Shown here: one piece after another, positions 1 through 8,742 of the stretch
How positions within the stretch are numbered: the first letter of the stretch is position 1
How the letters are laid out: each line of letters starts with the position of its first letter
Assembly: GCA_018336075.1 (NCBI GenBank)
Contig: JAGXRB010000044.1
Span: forward strand, 1 to 37,370
From: Bacteroidota bacterium
GTDB taxonomy: Bacteria > Bacteroidota > Bacteroidia > Bacteroidales > F082
DNA: 37,370 bases
Direction of reading: 5' to 3'
Translations under genes and position numbers: made by a program
The notes under the pieces: model-generated
Seen by the model: the letters and a program-made list of their open reading frames with translations, nothing else
Told to the model about the DNA's origin: nothing
Database searches by the model: none

Positions 1-475
1 CAAATGCGTTGGCACCGACATCGCTCCACGAAAAGCCCCATTCTTCATACATACCATCCCAAATCTCAATAGGCAATTGAAGCATAAAGCCTAAACATCC
101 GCCAAATATTGCAGCCTTTTTGCGGGGCACTCCTGCCCACAGCAATGAATGAAACCCAATGTAACTTTCAAGGTAGGCACCATAGGCATGTCCAAATTTG
201 TCAATTTGATTGTATCCGCGAAAATCATTATAGAACTGAAATGGCACGCGTTCCGAATCTTTATACCAAACAAATTGTAAATAGGCCATCGATCCGGTGT
301 ATGCTATTGTCGCACTAGTTATTAAGGTAGCCAAACGGACTTTGTTAATAGAGAAAGAGTCTTGTTTTATTGTTTTTTCGGGATGTATACTGTATACATA
401 ATTGCTTGAATGTAAAGATTTTAAATATATTATGAAAAAGACAAACAGAAAGATGTATTTTAGTTTTCTTTTCAT
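1..475 (-). CDS. DUF2279 family protein, 5' part (cut by window edge)
   Basis: Reading the reverse strand from the ATG at 475-473 gives 158 open codons that run off the left edge, so the C-terminus is missing. The N-terminus begins MKRKLKYIFLFVFFIIYL, a signal peptide or membrane anchor. Around residues 92-158 it shows the DUF2279 pattern: DKFGHAYGAYLESYIGF, then LPIEIWDGMYEEWGFSWSDV and GANAF. DUF2279 proteins (YfiM-like) are envelope proteins of unknown function; the conserved Asp, His and Glu residues suggest a polar or catalytic site, but no reaction is known. It is transcribed away from rnz, with a TAACTTTG box at 518-511 as a likely promoter about 30 bases before the start. The identification rests on motif recognition; the reading frame itself is clear. 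Confidence 0.82.
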   Translation of the reverse strand, partial: MKRKLKYIFLFVFFIIYLKSLHSSNYVYSIHPEKTIKQDSFSINKVRLATLITSATIAYTGSMAYLQFVWYKDSERVPFQFYNDFRGYNQIDKFGHAYGAYLESYIGFHSLLWAGVPRKKAAIFGGCLGFMLQLPIEIWDGMYEEWGFSWSDVGANAF

Positions 476-510
476 TGTTACACTTTATAAAAGCAAGTCT
501 TACATTGTAC

Positions 511-518
511 CAAAGTTA
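511..518 (-). promoter_or_regulatory. -7 box for the DUF2279 gene
   Basis: TAACTTTG on the minus strand matches the Bacteroidota -7 consensus TAnnTTTG. It would start transcription about 30 bases before the DUF2279 ATG. I see no -33 TTG at good spacing. Confidence 0.45.
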
Positions 519-670
519 GTTTAAGTTTGAGGTAAAATGTTGTCAAGTTTGTTTTTTTTTTGGTTTATTTCGTATTAGCTTCAAACAATCAATTTGTGAA
601 ATCATGAGAAGTGTTTGCATTTTCAAAAACATTAACATTCGTCAAAAAGACAAAGCATTAATTTTACCAC

Positions 671-1588
671 ATGATTCCATTCAAGCTCACTATACTTGGC
701 GCCGGCTCGGCCATACCATCATTGCATCGTGCTGCAAGCGCACAGTTGCTGCAGTATAACGGAAGTTATGTTTTAATTGATTGTGCAGAAGGAACGCAGC
801 TCCAGCTTAAGAAAAACAAGATCAGTGCGATGAGAATTGAGCATATACTTATAAGTCATTTGCATGGAGATCATTATTTTGGACTGATTGGGCTTTTAAG
901 TTCACTCCATCTGATCGGTAGAACACAACCTATGTATGTTTATGGTCCGCCAGCTTTGATAGACATTTTGCATATTCAACTAAAAGCTGCAGATACAAAG
1001 TTACGGTTTCCGCTCATCTTTCAACCACTTGAATCCAATGGGGTTCAATGCCTGTTTTCTGGGAAATACCTTGAATTATTTTCATTTCCGGTTTTGCACC
1101 GCATTCCCACCTGGGGTTTTCTGATAAAAGAAAAGAACGGAGAACCCAATATAAAAGCTGATTTTGTAGCAAAATATCAACCATCTCCGGAACTGATCAG
1201 ATCTGTCAAATCCGGCGCTGATTTCATTACTTCAGATGGAACTACTTTACCACACAGCGAAATTACTTTTACTGTAAATCCGCCAAGATCATATGCCTAT
1301 TGCACTGATACTGCATATTTTGAGCCTTTGGTAGAACATGTCAGTGGTGCTAGTCTGCTTTATCATGAGGCAACTTTTATGGCAAACCTTACCGAAGAAG
1401 CCAAGAACACTTTTCACTCCACTTCTGTTCAGGCAGCTGAAATCGCAAAAAATGCCAATGTTGGTAAACTTTTGCTTGGACATTTCTCATCACGATACAC
1501 CGATCTCAGTCCTATGCTGGCCGAGGCGCGAAAGGTGTTTCAAAATACTGATCTGGCGCTGGATGGTTGTGTTTTTGAAATTGAATAA
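671..1588 (+). CDS. rnz: Ribonuclease Z
   Basis: This is a cytoplasmic metallo-beta-lactamase-fold endonuclease that trims the 3' ends of tRNA precursors. At 305 residues it is the normal length for the short bacterial RNase Z. The N-terminus carries the family opening (LTILGAGSAIPS), and the zinc motif HLHGDH lies at residues 63-68. Further metal ligands fit the His of FPVLHRIPTWGF, the Asp of YAYCTDTAYF and the His of LLLGHFSSRY near residue 275. The ATG at 671 puts the first beta strand where the family has it. The gene stands alone between DUF2279 and the mazG-like gene, and I see no good promoter match or terminator around it. Confidence 0.95.
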   Translation: MIPFKLTILGAGSAIPSLHRAASAQLLQYNGSYVLIDCAEGTQLQLKKNKISAMRIEHILISHLHGDHYFGLIGLLSSLHLIGRTQPMYVYGPPALIDILHIQLKAADTKLRFPLIFQPLESNGVQCLFSGKYLELFSFPVLHRIPTWGFLIKEKNGEPNIKADFVAKYQPSPELIRSVKSGADFITSDGTTLPHSEITFTVNPPRSYAYCTDTAYFEPLVEHVSGASLLYHEATFMANLTEEAKNTFHSTSVQAAEIAKNANVGKLLLGHFSSRYTDLSPMLAEARKVFQNTDLALDGCVFEIE

Positions 1589-1829
1589 TAGTTTTTAGGA
1601 AAGAAAGGCAGTGTTTTGTTTATTTCGTGACAGAATGTAATGTATTGTAAACGATATTCAAAAAGCTATTTAAGACCTATATTGACCTCCTGTTTTCGAT
1701 GAGGATTTTCGTTTTTTATGGTAATTATTTTAATAAATTAGAGTCTTTAAGATGCTGTAAATAACGAACTCCTCTTGAAATGATATCTGACAAAATAATA
1801 ATTCACAGTTCAGCATATCTTTATAGTCT

Positions 1830-2156
1830 TCATTCATTGTATTTTTTCGCACTGCCTTTTGAAGTGGATATTGGATATTTTTCTCCGTTTTTCTTAATTT
1901 TATCCATAACAATTTGTTTTATATCTAGATTATACTTTTCAGCCAGTAAAAAAGCATAAGCAAAAACATCGGCGAGTTCTTCCTTGATTTTTTCTGGATT
2001 TGCTTCTTCGAACGGCTTCCAAAGATATGATTCAAGTAACTCTGATGCTTCTATGCTAAGAGCCATTGCAAGATCTTTGGGGTTATGAAACTGCTCCCAA
2101 TCTCTTTCGTTTCTAAACTTTACAAGCGCGTCTATAATAAATTGGATATCATTCAT
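1830..2156 (-). CDS. MazG-like nucleotide pyrophosphohydrolase
   Basis: A 108-residue all-alpha NTP pyrophosphohydrolase of the MazG-like / RS21-C6 (dCTPase) type. These cytoplasmic enzymes hydrolyse non-canonical or surplus (d)NTPs to monophosphates, using magnesium held by two acidic pairs. Here the pairs are E36-x2-E39 (SIEASELLES) and E60-x2-D63 (KEELADVFAYAFLL), spaced as in the family. The length equals a single MazG-like unit. A TATATTTG box at 2213-2206 lies about 50 bases before the ATG, so the gene is probably transcribed on its own. The exact nucleotide substrate cannot be told from the sequence. About 240 bases separate it from rnz, and I see neither a gene nor a clear hairpin there. 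Confidence 0.88.
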   Translation of the reverse strand: MNDIQFIIDALVKFRNERDWEQFHNPKDLAMALSIEASELLESYLWKPFEEANPEKIKEELADVFAYAFLLAEKYNLDIKQIVMDKIKKNGEKYPISTSKGSAKKYNE

Positions 2157-2205
2157 GGGATTTTCACTGATGGATTGTTGAAACTTTTTATTGAATTTTC
2201 AGCTA

Positions 2206-2213
2206 CAAATATA
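2206..2213 (-). promoter_or_regulatory. -7 box for the mazG-like gene
   Basis: TATATTTG on the minus strand fits TAnnTTTG and would give a leader of about 43 bases. It lies inside the 81-codon open frame, which argues that this frame is not a gene. Confidence 0.45.
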
Positions 2214-2463
2214 AGTAGAGATTTTGAAGATGCAGGCCTTTCCGCTCGGTGCATAAGTAACAGATCTAATCTTAAAATGTGATTATTAAAAAAAAATAAT
2301 GAATGTCTTCCAAAAATCAAGAGATTCTCTACATTCATGCCATTTATAAGACAGTGAATTTCCTCCATTTGTAAATGGTAATGATTAGCAATATTCATAT
2401 TTCATCGGATTGTTGTTTGATACAAAGCAACCTTAAGGAATCAAAACCATAAATGTATGTTTT

Positions 2464-2493
2464 TTTGATTGAATTCAATTTTTTATAAATTTG
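2464..2493 (+). promoter_or_regulatory. Bacteroidota-type promoter for the T9SS cargo gene
   Basis: TTTG at 2464-2467, an 18-base spacer, then TAAATTTG at 2486-2493. This is a full -33/-7 match, with the start codon at 2517, so the leader is short. Confidence 0.6.
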
Positions 2494-2516
2494 GGTCATA
2501 AAAAACTCATGAATCT

Positions 2517-3845
2517 ATGAAATACGCCACAATTTTTCTAACCTTTTTACTTTGCGGAATTATTTCAGCAAATGTTTTTTCGCAAAATTTGCCAGCAAAC
2601 GAAATAAAATCATCATTTCGAAGCGTAGCCGGTTTAAGTGAATTGCCGGAAAAGGGAGAGGACGGATTCTCAGATGGAGGTTCAGACTTGCCTACACATC
2701 AAAATACGCTGACTAACTATAATTTGCCTTTTTTTGAAGACTGGAGCAGTGGAAGCTTTTCGACAAACAGCTGGACATTTGATCCATCTGCAGGAAATTG
2801 GTTTATTGCATCATCAACAGTACTTGGTAATCCTGCACCTGGCGCTGTTTTCAGTTGGGACCCCATTGTGACATATTATAGTTTTTCGCTCATTAGTCCC
2901 CAAATCGATATTTCAGATTTATCAGGGCAGCTTACTTTAGCGTTTGATTATTTTTACGATGAATGGACGCCTACACAGACAGAATTCCTTAAAGTCTATC
3001 TTGACAATTCCGTTGGTTGGATGTTGATTGATAGTTTTCAGAATTATGGAGATGTTCCATGGACAACTAAAAGCTATTTCCTGGATGAATTCCTGAACGG
3101 TTCCTCAGTGAGGATCAAGTTTGAGGCAAGTGGTCAAAGCAGCAATAATATTGACCGTTGGATAATTGATAATATCAAGGTTTTTGATTCAATCGTTGAT
3201 ACATACCCTCAAATCGAACTCAGTACATACAGCATTTCAGCATTGCCAATGAATTGGAATGATACCAGAACAGAGCATTTTACAATTTATAACACAGGGC
3301 AGGCCGATCTTTTGTGGGAAACTGAGATCGAATATTTGAATACTAATGTTATATATGAGGTGAATCAATATTTGAATCGAAATGCAGCTTTTTATTCTGA
3401 CCTTACCTGGCTGTCACTAAGTCCGTCATCTGGAAATATACCTGCCGGAGAATCGCAAATAATTGCTGCAGTATTCGATCCGGGAGATGTTTCAAATGAA
3501 TATTGGCATCAGGCAAATATTCTGATAAACAGTAATGATCCGCTGAATCCAAGCGTTATTGTATCCGCAGAAATGTGCATTGGTTGTACAAATGTGGCTG
3601 AGCAATCTATGGAGCAGATATTTGTTGGCCCAATACCTTCCAGTGGAATATTGCAGGTTAAGCTCGTTAATGAGTTTTCCGAAGTTCAATTGATAAGTTC
3701 AACCGGCCAACAGATTTTAATTCAGGATATAAGTGGTAAGCCCAATGTAACTATAGACTTAAATAATTATGATGCTGGCACTTATATGATGAAATTCGTT
3801 AACAAAAATGGAGATATCGCTCTCAGAAAGATTTTGCTTTTTTAA
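2517..3845 (+). CDS. Secreted protein with T9SS C-terminal sorting domain
   Basis: A 442-residue exported protein of unknown activity. Residues 1-22 are a Sec signal peptide ending near ANVFSQ. Residues of about 70-225 (FFEDWSSGSFSTNSWTFDP to RWIIDNIKVFD) look like a choice-of-anchor J / MAM-like jelly roll. Residues of about 230-355 have the form of an immunoglobulin-like ASH or BACON domain (FTIYNTGQADLLW, WLSLSPSSGNIPAGES). Residues of about 365-442 are a type A T9SS sorting domain: VGPIPSSG, then YDAGTYMMKF and a C-terminus ending RKILLF. By family knowledge it is carried across the outer membrane by the type IX system and attached to, or released from, the cell surface. No catalytic motif is visible, so binding or adhesion is an inference. 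The upstream ATG at 2509 is followed at once by a stop, so 2517 is the start. Confidence 0.85.
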   Translation: MKYATIFLTFLLCGIISANVFSQNLPANEIKSSFRSVAGLSELPEKGEDGFSDGGSDLPTHQNTLTNYNLPFFEDWSSGSFSTNSWTFDPSAGNWFIASSTVLGNPAPGAVFSWDPIVTYYSFSLISPQIDISDLSGQLTLAFDYFYDEWTPTQTEFLKVYLDNSVGWMLIDSFQNYGDVPWTTKSYFLDEFLNGSSVRIKFEASGQSSNNIDRWIIDNIKVFDSIVDTYPQIELSTYSISALPMNWNDTRTEHFTIYNTGQADLLWETEIEYLNTNVIYEVNQYLNRNAAFYSDLTWLSLSPSSGNIPAGESQIIAAVFDPGDVSNEYWHQANILINSNDPLNPSVIVSAEMCIGCTNVAEQSMEQIFVGPIPSSGILQVKLVNEFSEVQLISSTGQQILIQDISGKPNVTIDLNNYDAGTYMMKFVNKNGDIALRKILLF

Positions 3846-3846
3846 A

Positions 3847-3871
3847 AGAACTGAAAAAAAATAACAGTTTT
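3847..3871. terminator. Possible bidirectional terminator
   Basis: AGAACTG (3847-3853) can pair with CAGTTTT (3865-3871) through one G-T wobble, across an A-rich loop. T runs follow on both strands. It lies between the convergent T9SS cargo and dehydrogenase genes. The stem is weak. Confidence 0.35.
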
Positions 3872-3877
3872 CCATAT

Positions 3878-6850
3878 TTATTTCAAGGCTTCATAGAGCA
3901 ATTCGACAGGGTGTTTGGCTTTGCGCGAGGTTCCATCTTTGATCTGATGACGACATGAAGTTCCGGAAGCAGCTAAAATGGTATTTTCATTGGCTTTCCT
4001 TATCGCCGGAAAAAGAACCAGTTCACCTACTTTCATCGATACATCATAATGCTCTTTCTCATAACCAAAAGATCCGGCCATACCACAACAACCAGAAGGA
4101 ATTTCTTTCACTTTCCAACCTGCTGGAATTCCTAAAATTGCCAGAGCTTCTTTCGTTGAAGCAATTGATTTTTGTTGGCAATGGCCGTGATACAGAATTT
4201 CTTTTTCTTCCTGCTTGAATAGACTCACATCAATTTTGCCCTTTTTAAAGGCCAGATAAATAAATTCTTCAATGGTGAAAGAGTTTTTAGCAAGATCTTC
4301 TGCATCCTTACGCAAATTTTCATCTACTAACTCCGGATATTCGTCCCTGAAAGTAAGTATTGCTGAGGGCTCGATGCCAACAAGGGGGCTTTCGACTGTG
4401 ATGATATCTTTTAAGAAACTGACATTTTTATTGGCAATTTTTTTTGCTTTTCGAAGAAAACCCTTACTGAGAAATGTTCTGCCGCTTTCGATATGCTGAG
4501 GGATAACGACTTCAAAACCAAGCTTAGTCAGCAGAAGTATGGCTGAAATACCAATCTCTGTGTCATTGAACCTTGTAAATTCGTCGTTAAAGAGATAGAC
4601 TTTTCCGTTTGGAAATCTATCCTTACTGTTTGATTTTGTTTTTTTAAACCATTTGTCGAGGGTAGTTTTATAGAGCGTTGGCATACTTCTGTTTGGAGCA
4701 AACCCAATGCTTTTCATCAACAGTGGTGAAAGCAGCTTGCTGGTCATAAAAAAGTTTGTCAAACCTGGAACAAGACTACCCAGTTTGTTTATAGAGGTTA
4801 TGTTTGCAATAAGTTTGGATCTGAATGGGGCTCCATTGGCATCATAATAGTGTTGCAGAAATTCCGCTTTCAGTTTTGCAACATCCACACTGCTGGGGCA
4901 TTCGGATTTACATGCTTTGCAGGATAAACAAAGATCCATCACCTCGTAGATCTCTTTATGATCAAATGGATTGGCTTTTTCGGAGTTGGTCAGAAACTCA
5001 CGTAAAATATTTGCTCTGGCTCTTGTACTGTCACTCTCGTTGCGTGTGGCCATGTAGGAAGGACACATTGTTCCTCCTGTGACTTCTGTCTTTCTGCAAA
5101 CAGCAGTCCCATTGCATTTTTCTGCAGCCCGCAAGATGCCCATGTCTTTTGAAAAATCAAAAATTGTTTTGAGCTCTTTGATTTTTTTACCGGGTTCGTA
5201 GCGAAGCGAAGTATTCATTTTTGGCGTATCGACAATCTTGTTGGGATTGAAGATGCCTTTTGGATCCCACGTATTTTTGATCTTGCGCAAAACTGCATAG
5301 TTTTTTTCGCCGATCATCATTGGAATGAACTCACCTCTAAGTCTGCCGTCTCCATGTTCTCCGCTCAAAGAGCCCTTGTATTTTTTTACAAGTTTAGCAG
5401 ATTCGAGCGCGATGGTATAAAAAAGTTCTACATCATTTGGATCTTTCAGATTAAGCACCGGTCGCAGGTGCAATTCGCCGGTTGCGATGTGTGCATAATA
5501 GACACATTTTTTGTCATGTTTTGCCAGCACTTTGTCGAACTCCTCAATATAATCCGGCAAAAATGCTGGATTTACAGCAGTATCCTCGATCACCGGCACG
5601 GGTTTGGCGTCTCCGGGCATATTGTTAAGAACACCAAGTCCTGCTTTTCTTAGTTCCCACACTTTACTGATATCACTACCTGTTATGAGTGGAAAATGAT
5701 ATCCAAAACCTTCTTTGCGCATATCGGATTCCATCTCAGCAGCTTTTTTATTGACGGTCTCGAGATCATTTTCTGCAAACTCTACAATCAGCAATGCGCC
5801 AGGATCACCCTGAACAAAGAAGCGGTTTTTGTTTTGTTCAATGTTTTCTTTCGTGAGATCCATAATCAGTTTATCCATCAATTCTACTGCAACCGGATTA
5901 TGTTTCAGTGCAATCAGATTGGCTTCCAAAGCCTGACGGATTGTTTCAAAATGTACACAAACCAGCGCCTTACAAGCGGGTGGGAGTGGGACAAGGTTCA
6001 GCTTAATCTCGGTTGTGAAAGCAAGTGTACCCTCAGAACCAGCAAGCATTTTGCAGAAATTGAAAGCTTCTTTTTCTCTAGTGAAAGGCTCAGTTTCAAG
6101 TAAAAGATCAATGGCATAGCCTGTATTTCTTCTCTTCAGGCTTTCATGCGGATATTCCTTGCGAATTTCAATCTGGTTCTCTTTCACAGATAAAACCTCA
6201 TTGATATTTCTGTAAATTTCACCTTCGAGGTTCGAAAGCTTCAGCTTTTCTTCAAATTCTTCTTTGGAAACTGCCTTGAAGACAGCCAAACTTCCGTCGC
6301 TTAAAAACGCTTTTATTTCAAGTGTATGATCGCGGGTGCTGCCATATATTAAGGAGTGCGCACCACAGGCATTGTTGCCCACCATGCCTCCAAGCATGCA
6401 GTAGTCGGCAGTGGAAGTTTCGGGACCAAAGAATAATCCTTTTGACTTAAGAAATTTATTTAGTTCATTAAGTATAACGCCAGGCTGAACACGTACCCAT
6501 TTTTCTTTTTCATTCAGCTCAATGATTTTTGTCATATAGCGCGAAATATCTACAATAATTCCGTTTCCAACCACCTGACCGGCCAGAGAAGTGCCTGCAG
6601 CACGCGGAATGAGTGAAGTGCGCGTTTCGTTGGCGAGTGTAATGAGCTTAAAAATATCTTCTTCAGATTTGGGTCGTGCCACAGCCAAAGGTTTTTCGCG
6701 ATATGCTGAAGCATCGGTGGCATAAATCAGTCTTGTGGCATCATCAATAAAAATGTCTCCTTCAAAATCGTTTTGAAGCAGCTGTAGCTTTTTGTAAATT
6801 ACTGATTCACGCATATTTTTAATTTCTTTTGCGTCAATTTCAGCATGCAA
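3878..6850 (-). CDS. FAD/Fe-S D-2-hydroxyacid dehydrogenase (YdiJ-like; D-2-hydroxyglutarate or D-lactate)
   Basis: A 990-residue fusion of a GlcD-type flavin half and a GlcF-type iron-sulphur half. The FAD-binding domain covers about 45-190 (PRAAGTSLAGQVVGNGIIVD, GGMVGNNACGAHS). The substrate/FAD C-terminal domain is about 290-540 (GELHLRP at 458-464, SGEHGDGRLRG at 496-506). Cysteines at 579, 585 and 596, and the CLSCKACKSECP cluster (C641, C644, C647, C651), bind 4Fe-4S centres. Cysteine-rich CCG regions follow (HGHCQQKS near 888-895, SGCCGMAGSFG near 919-929). Such enzymes oxidise D-2-hydroxyacids at the membrane and feed the quinone pool. The length matches YdiJ, a D-2-hydroxyglutarate dehydrogenase, and the upstream DUF1338 gene favours that substrate; D-lactate remains possible. 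In the first CCG motif the usual Cys is Ala830 (GIEPSA). Met13 is an alternative start. Confidence 0.85.
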   Translation of the reverse strand: MHAEIDAKEIKNMRESVIYKKLQLLQNDFEGDIFIDDATRLIYATDASAYREKPLAVARPKSEEDIFKLITLANETRTSLIPRAAGTSLAGQVVGNGIIVDISRYMTKIIELNEKEKWVRVQPGVILNELNKFLKSKGLFFGPETSTADYCMLGGMVGNNACGAHSLIYGSTRDHTLEIKAFLSDGSLAVFKAVSKEEFEEKLKLSNLEGEIYRNINEVLSVKENQIEIRKEYPHESLKRRNTGYAIDLLLETEPFTREKEAFNFCKMLAGSEGTLAFTTEIKLNLVPLPPACKALVCVHFETIRQALEANLIALKHNPVAVELMDKLIMDLTKENIEQNKNRFFVQGDPGALLIVEFAENDLETVNKKAAEMESDMRKEGFGYHFPLITGSDISKVWELRKAGLGVLNNMPGDAKPVPVIEDTAVNPAFLPDYIEEFDKVLAKHDKKCVYYAHIATGELHLRPVLNLKDPNDVELFYTIALESAKLVKKYKGSLSGEHGDGRLRGEFIPMMIGEKNYAVLRKIKNTWDPKGIFNPNKIVDTPKMNTSLRYEPGKKIKELKTIFDFSKDMGILRAAEKCNGTAVCRKTEVTGGTMCPSYMATRNESDSTRARANILREFLTNSEKANPFDHKEIYEVMDLCLSCKACKSECPSSVDVAKLKAEFLQHYYDANGAPFRSKLIANITSINKLGSLVPGLTNFFMTSKLLSPLLMKSIGFAPNRSMPTLYKTTLDKWFKKTKSNSKDRFPNGKVYLFNDEFTRFNDTEIGISAILLLTKLGFEVVIPQHIESGRTFLSKGFLRKAKKIANKNVSFLKDIITVESPLVGIEPSAILTFRDEYPELVDENLRKDAEDLAKNSFTIEEFIYLAFKKGKIDVSLFKQEEKEILYHGHCQQKSIASTKEALAILGIPAGWKVKEIPSGCCGMAGSFGYEKEHYDVSMKVGELVLFPAIRKANENTILAASGTSCRHQIKDGTSRKAKHPVELLYEALK

Positions 6851-6902
6851 AGTAAAATTGCTTCACATACTGAAAATACCAAAGTGAGTTCATGGAGAAT
6901 TC

Positions 6903-7706
6903 TTAAGATTTTTTGTCAACCAAATCTGTGCTTTCAAAAATTTTGTCTGCTGATTTCGCAATGAAACCTGAATACAATTGGCCATCAGCATCAGGATATC
7001 TGCGAGCAAATTCATAATAACATCCAGGAATTTCTTTTGTGCCTTCAGTAAATTCAACCTGAATCATTTCTGAACGTATGCTTGATTGTTCGAGCAGTTC
7101 ATCAGGTGTACCTTTGATTTCACCACCTGAATCATTGATTCTGAATCCGTTGTCTTTCAGAAGTTGGTTTACACTTTCTACTGAAGGATATTTTTTCAGG
7201 GCATTGATGCTTACAGTAAAGTGATTTGCACAGAAACCGTTTACGTATAGCCAAGCCGCATATTCTGATTCTTCCCTGAGTTTTTCATAAATCTCAAATG
7301 AAGGTTGACCCCAAACATTTCCGCTATAAATCAATTCGTTCGATGCTAGTTTTTCTGCTGGAATATTATCGACCAAAGCTTTCACTGTTGCCTGAAGGTA
7401 GGAGCTGAAATCTTTTGTGATGAGTTCAGAAATGAAGACTCTTGGATGACCATCCAGCTCAAAATGCTTGGCATATAGATGTTTTGACTCAAAATGATAA
7501 TCGCCCATGTATTTATAACCGGCTGCGATAAATGCTTTTGACAATACTTCGATATTTACGCGTGGATCATCAAAAGTCCGAAATGCTATGTGGTCATTTC
7601 CAACTGTTTCGCCTTCCTTAACGAAAAGGTCGTAAATAGCCTGAACAGATGGATTTTGTGTGGTGTAGTCTTTCCAGAGACGATCAAAAATTACATGTGC
7701 TTTCAT
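6903..7706 (-). CDS. DUF1338 protein, HglS-like 2-oxoadipate dioxygenase/decarboxylase
   Basis: This 267-residue protein belongs to DUF1338. The studied member, HglS of Pseudomonas putida, is an Fe(II) enzyme that turns 2-oxoadipate into D-2-hydroxyglutarate in lysine catabolism. The family residues are visible: His39 and Arg43 in NDHIAFRTF, His162 in CANHFTVS and Glu232 in CYYEFARRYP. From memory, HglS binds metal through H70, H226 and E294 and substrate through R74. The H/R spacing of 4 is identical, and the H-to-E spacing is 70 here against 68. The protein is shorter than HglS (about 460 residues) but full-length for the small DUF1338 form. It is 26 bases downstream of lplA and 52 bases upstream of a YdiJ-like dehydrogenase that could use its product. 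The family call is firm; the substrate is an inference from residues and context. Confidence 0.85.
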   Translation of the reverse strand: MKAHVIFDRLWKDYTTQNPSVQAIYDLFVKEGETVGNDHIAFRTFDDPRVNIEVLSKAFIAAGYKYMGDYHFESKHLYAKHFELDGHPRVFISELITKDFSSYLQATVKALVDNIPAEKLASNELIYSGNVWGQPSFEIYEKLREESEYAAWLYVNGFCANHFTVSINALKKYPSVESVNQLLKDNGFRINDSGGEIKGTPDELLEQSSIRSEMIQVEFTEGTKEIPGCYYEFARRYPDADGQLYSGFIAKSADKIFESTDLVDKKS

Positions 7707-7732
7707 AAAATGATATTGAGTTTAGTTTTTAT

Positions 7733-8707
7733 TTATAACAATTGATTTACAATTTGGTTAATGTCTTTTGGGTTTAAGTATGAAAAAAGTATAGCCCTCG
7801 AAAAGACATTTACAATACTTTCTGGCCTGTGCGAAATATTAAGAAGAACTCTGCAGATTTCATCTGAAACATTCGTTTGTGGTTCAGATAAAACTTCGAC
7901 GATGACACCTTTCCTTACTTTCATTTTGAAGTTCAGGGATTGACCTTCAATTTCGATCTTTCTTTGTAAAAAATAATCCGGGGAATATCCAAAATTCCAA
8001 TCCCAGCTTTTGTATTTTTCTTCTGCGAGTTTCGAGATTACTTCAGTTTCGGTTTCAGAAAAACCTCTGACATTTTGCAGATTAAACTTTTGGGTCACAA
8101 AATTTGAAAAACCTGCTTCAAAAGCTTCAATTTTCATGTCGGCTTTAAGCATGGGCCTGATGTTGCAAATAGTTGCCCTGTTTGAAGCTATTGCTTTTGA
8201 CTGATAGTTAAAAGCATTTACTTCAATCGCTTCATTAACTAATTCGAGATCCGCATCAAAAAGAATTGTTCCGTGGTGAAGGCTTCGGTTTTTGCGAAGA
8301 TGTGCAGCATTTCCCGAAAACTTTAACCCATCGATAGTAAGATTGCTTTTTCCTGTAAGTTCTGCTTTAACCCCAAGCTCTTCGAGATACTCAATTATCG
8401 GAGAGGTAAATTTCCTGAAGTTAATTTTGTCTTCACCATCAGGTGTGTTGGTAACGAAACTGTAATTTATGTTTCCATAGCCTTGAAAAACTGTTCCGCC
8501 ACCAGAGATTCTTCTTATAACCGGAATTTCATTTTCGGTAATAAACTTCATATTAACTTCTGCAACCGTGTTCTGATGCTTACCGACAACAATACAATTT
8601 GTATTCTTCCACAGCATAAATGCTTCATCCTGAATATGTTTTACAACAAACTCCTCAGCTGCCAGATTAAACCACGGATCATCAGAAGGCTTTATAATTT
8701 CGGTCAT
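7733..8707 (-). CDS. lplA: Lipoate-protein ligase A
   Basis: A 324-residue cytoplasmic ligase that activates free lipoate with ATP and attaches it to lysines of 2-oxoacid dehydrogenase E2 subunits or glycine cleavage H protein. The ligase fold signature is clear: RRISGGGTVFQGYGNINYSF near residues 65-84, the catalytic-lysine region LKFSGNAAHLRKNRSLHHGT near 128-147, and a C-terminal accessory domain from about 245. It begins the three-gene minus-strand unit with the DUF1338 and FAD/Fe-S genes, behind a TAATTTTG box at 8750-8743. A link to 2-oxoacid metabolism fits its neighbours (2-oxoglutarate dehydrogenase needs lipoate), but this is inference. Confidence 0.92.
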   Translation of the reverse strand: MTEIIKPSDDPWFNLAAEEFVVKHIQDEAFMLWKNTNCIVVGKHQNTVAEVNMKFITENEIPVIRRISGGGTVFQGYGNINYSFVTNTPDGEDKINFRKFTSPIIEYLEELGVKAELTGKSNLTIDGLKFSGNAAHLRKNRSLHHGTILFDADLELVNEAIEVNAFNYQSKAIASNRATICNIRPMLKADMKIEAFEAGFSNFVTQKFNLQNVRGFSETETEVISKLAEEKYKSWDWNFGYSPDYFLQRKIEIEGQSLNFKMKVRKGVIVEVLSEPQTNVSDEICRVLLNISHRPESIVNVFSRAILFSYLNPKDINQIVNQLL

Positions 8708-8742
8708 TCAGGTATGAAAACATCTTTTTATGATGTGTGTGG

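Larger units (their letters stand above)
2157..2516. other. 360-base divergent intergenic region
   Basis: This lies between the divergent mazG-like and T9SS cargo genes. It holds a promoter-like box for each (2206-2213 minus, 2464-2493 plus). An 81-codon open frame on the minus strand (2398-2153) looks non-coding. A small perfect inverted repeat, ATTATT and AATAAT around a run of A, lies near 2282-2301. I see nothing else. Confidence 0.5.

Noticed and set aside
109-318. Two opposing frames of 60-69 codons near the left edge
   Set aside because: Both lie over the DUF2279 reading frame, which has a clear family signature and a signal peptide.
1730-1912. 60-codon minus-strand frame at the end of the mazG-like gene
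   Set aside because: Its first half is the mazG-like gene in another frame and the rest is low-complexity AT-rich sequence. No motif or start site supports it.
2153-2398. 81-codon minus-strand frame overlapping the mazG-like start by ATGA
   Set aside because: The product has no recognisable family pattern, and a TATATTTG promoter box for the mazG-like gene lies inside the frame. The overlap alone is weak support.
5696-6103. 135-codon plus-strand frame
   Set aside because: It lies wholly inside the FAD/Fe-S dehydrogenase gene in the opposite direction and shows no family pattern.
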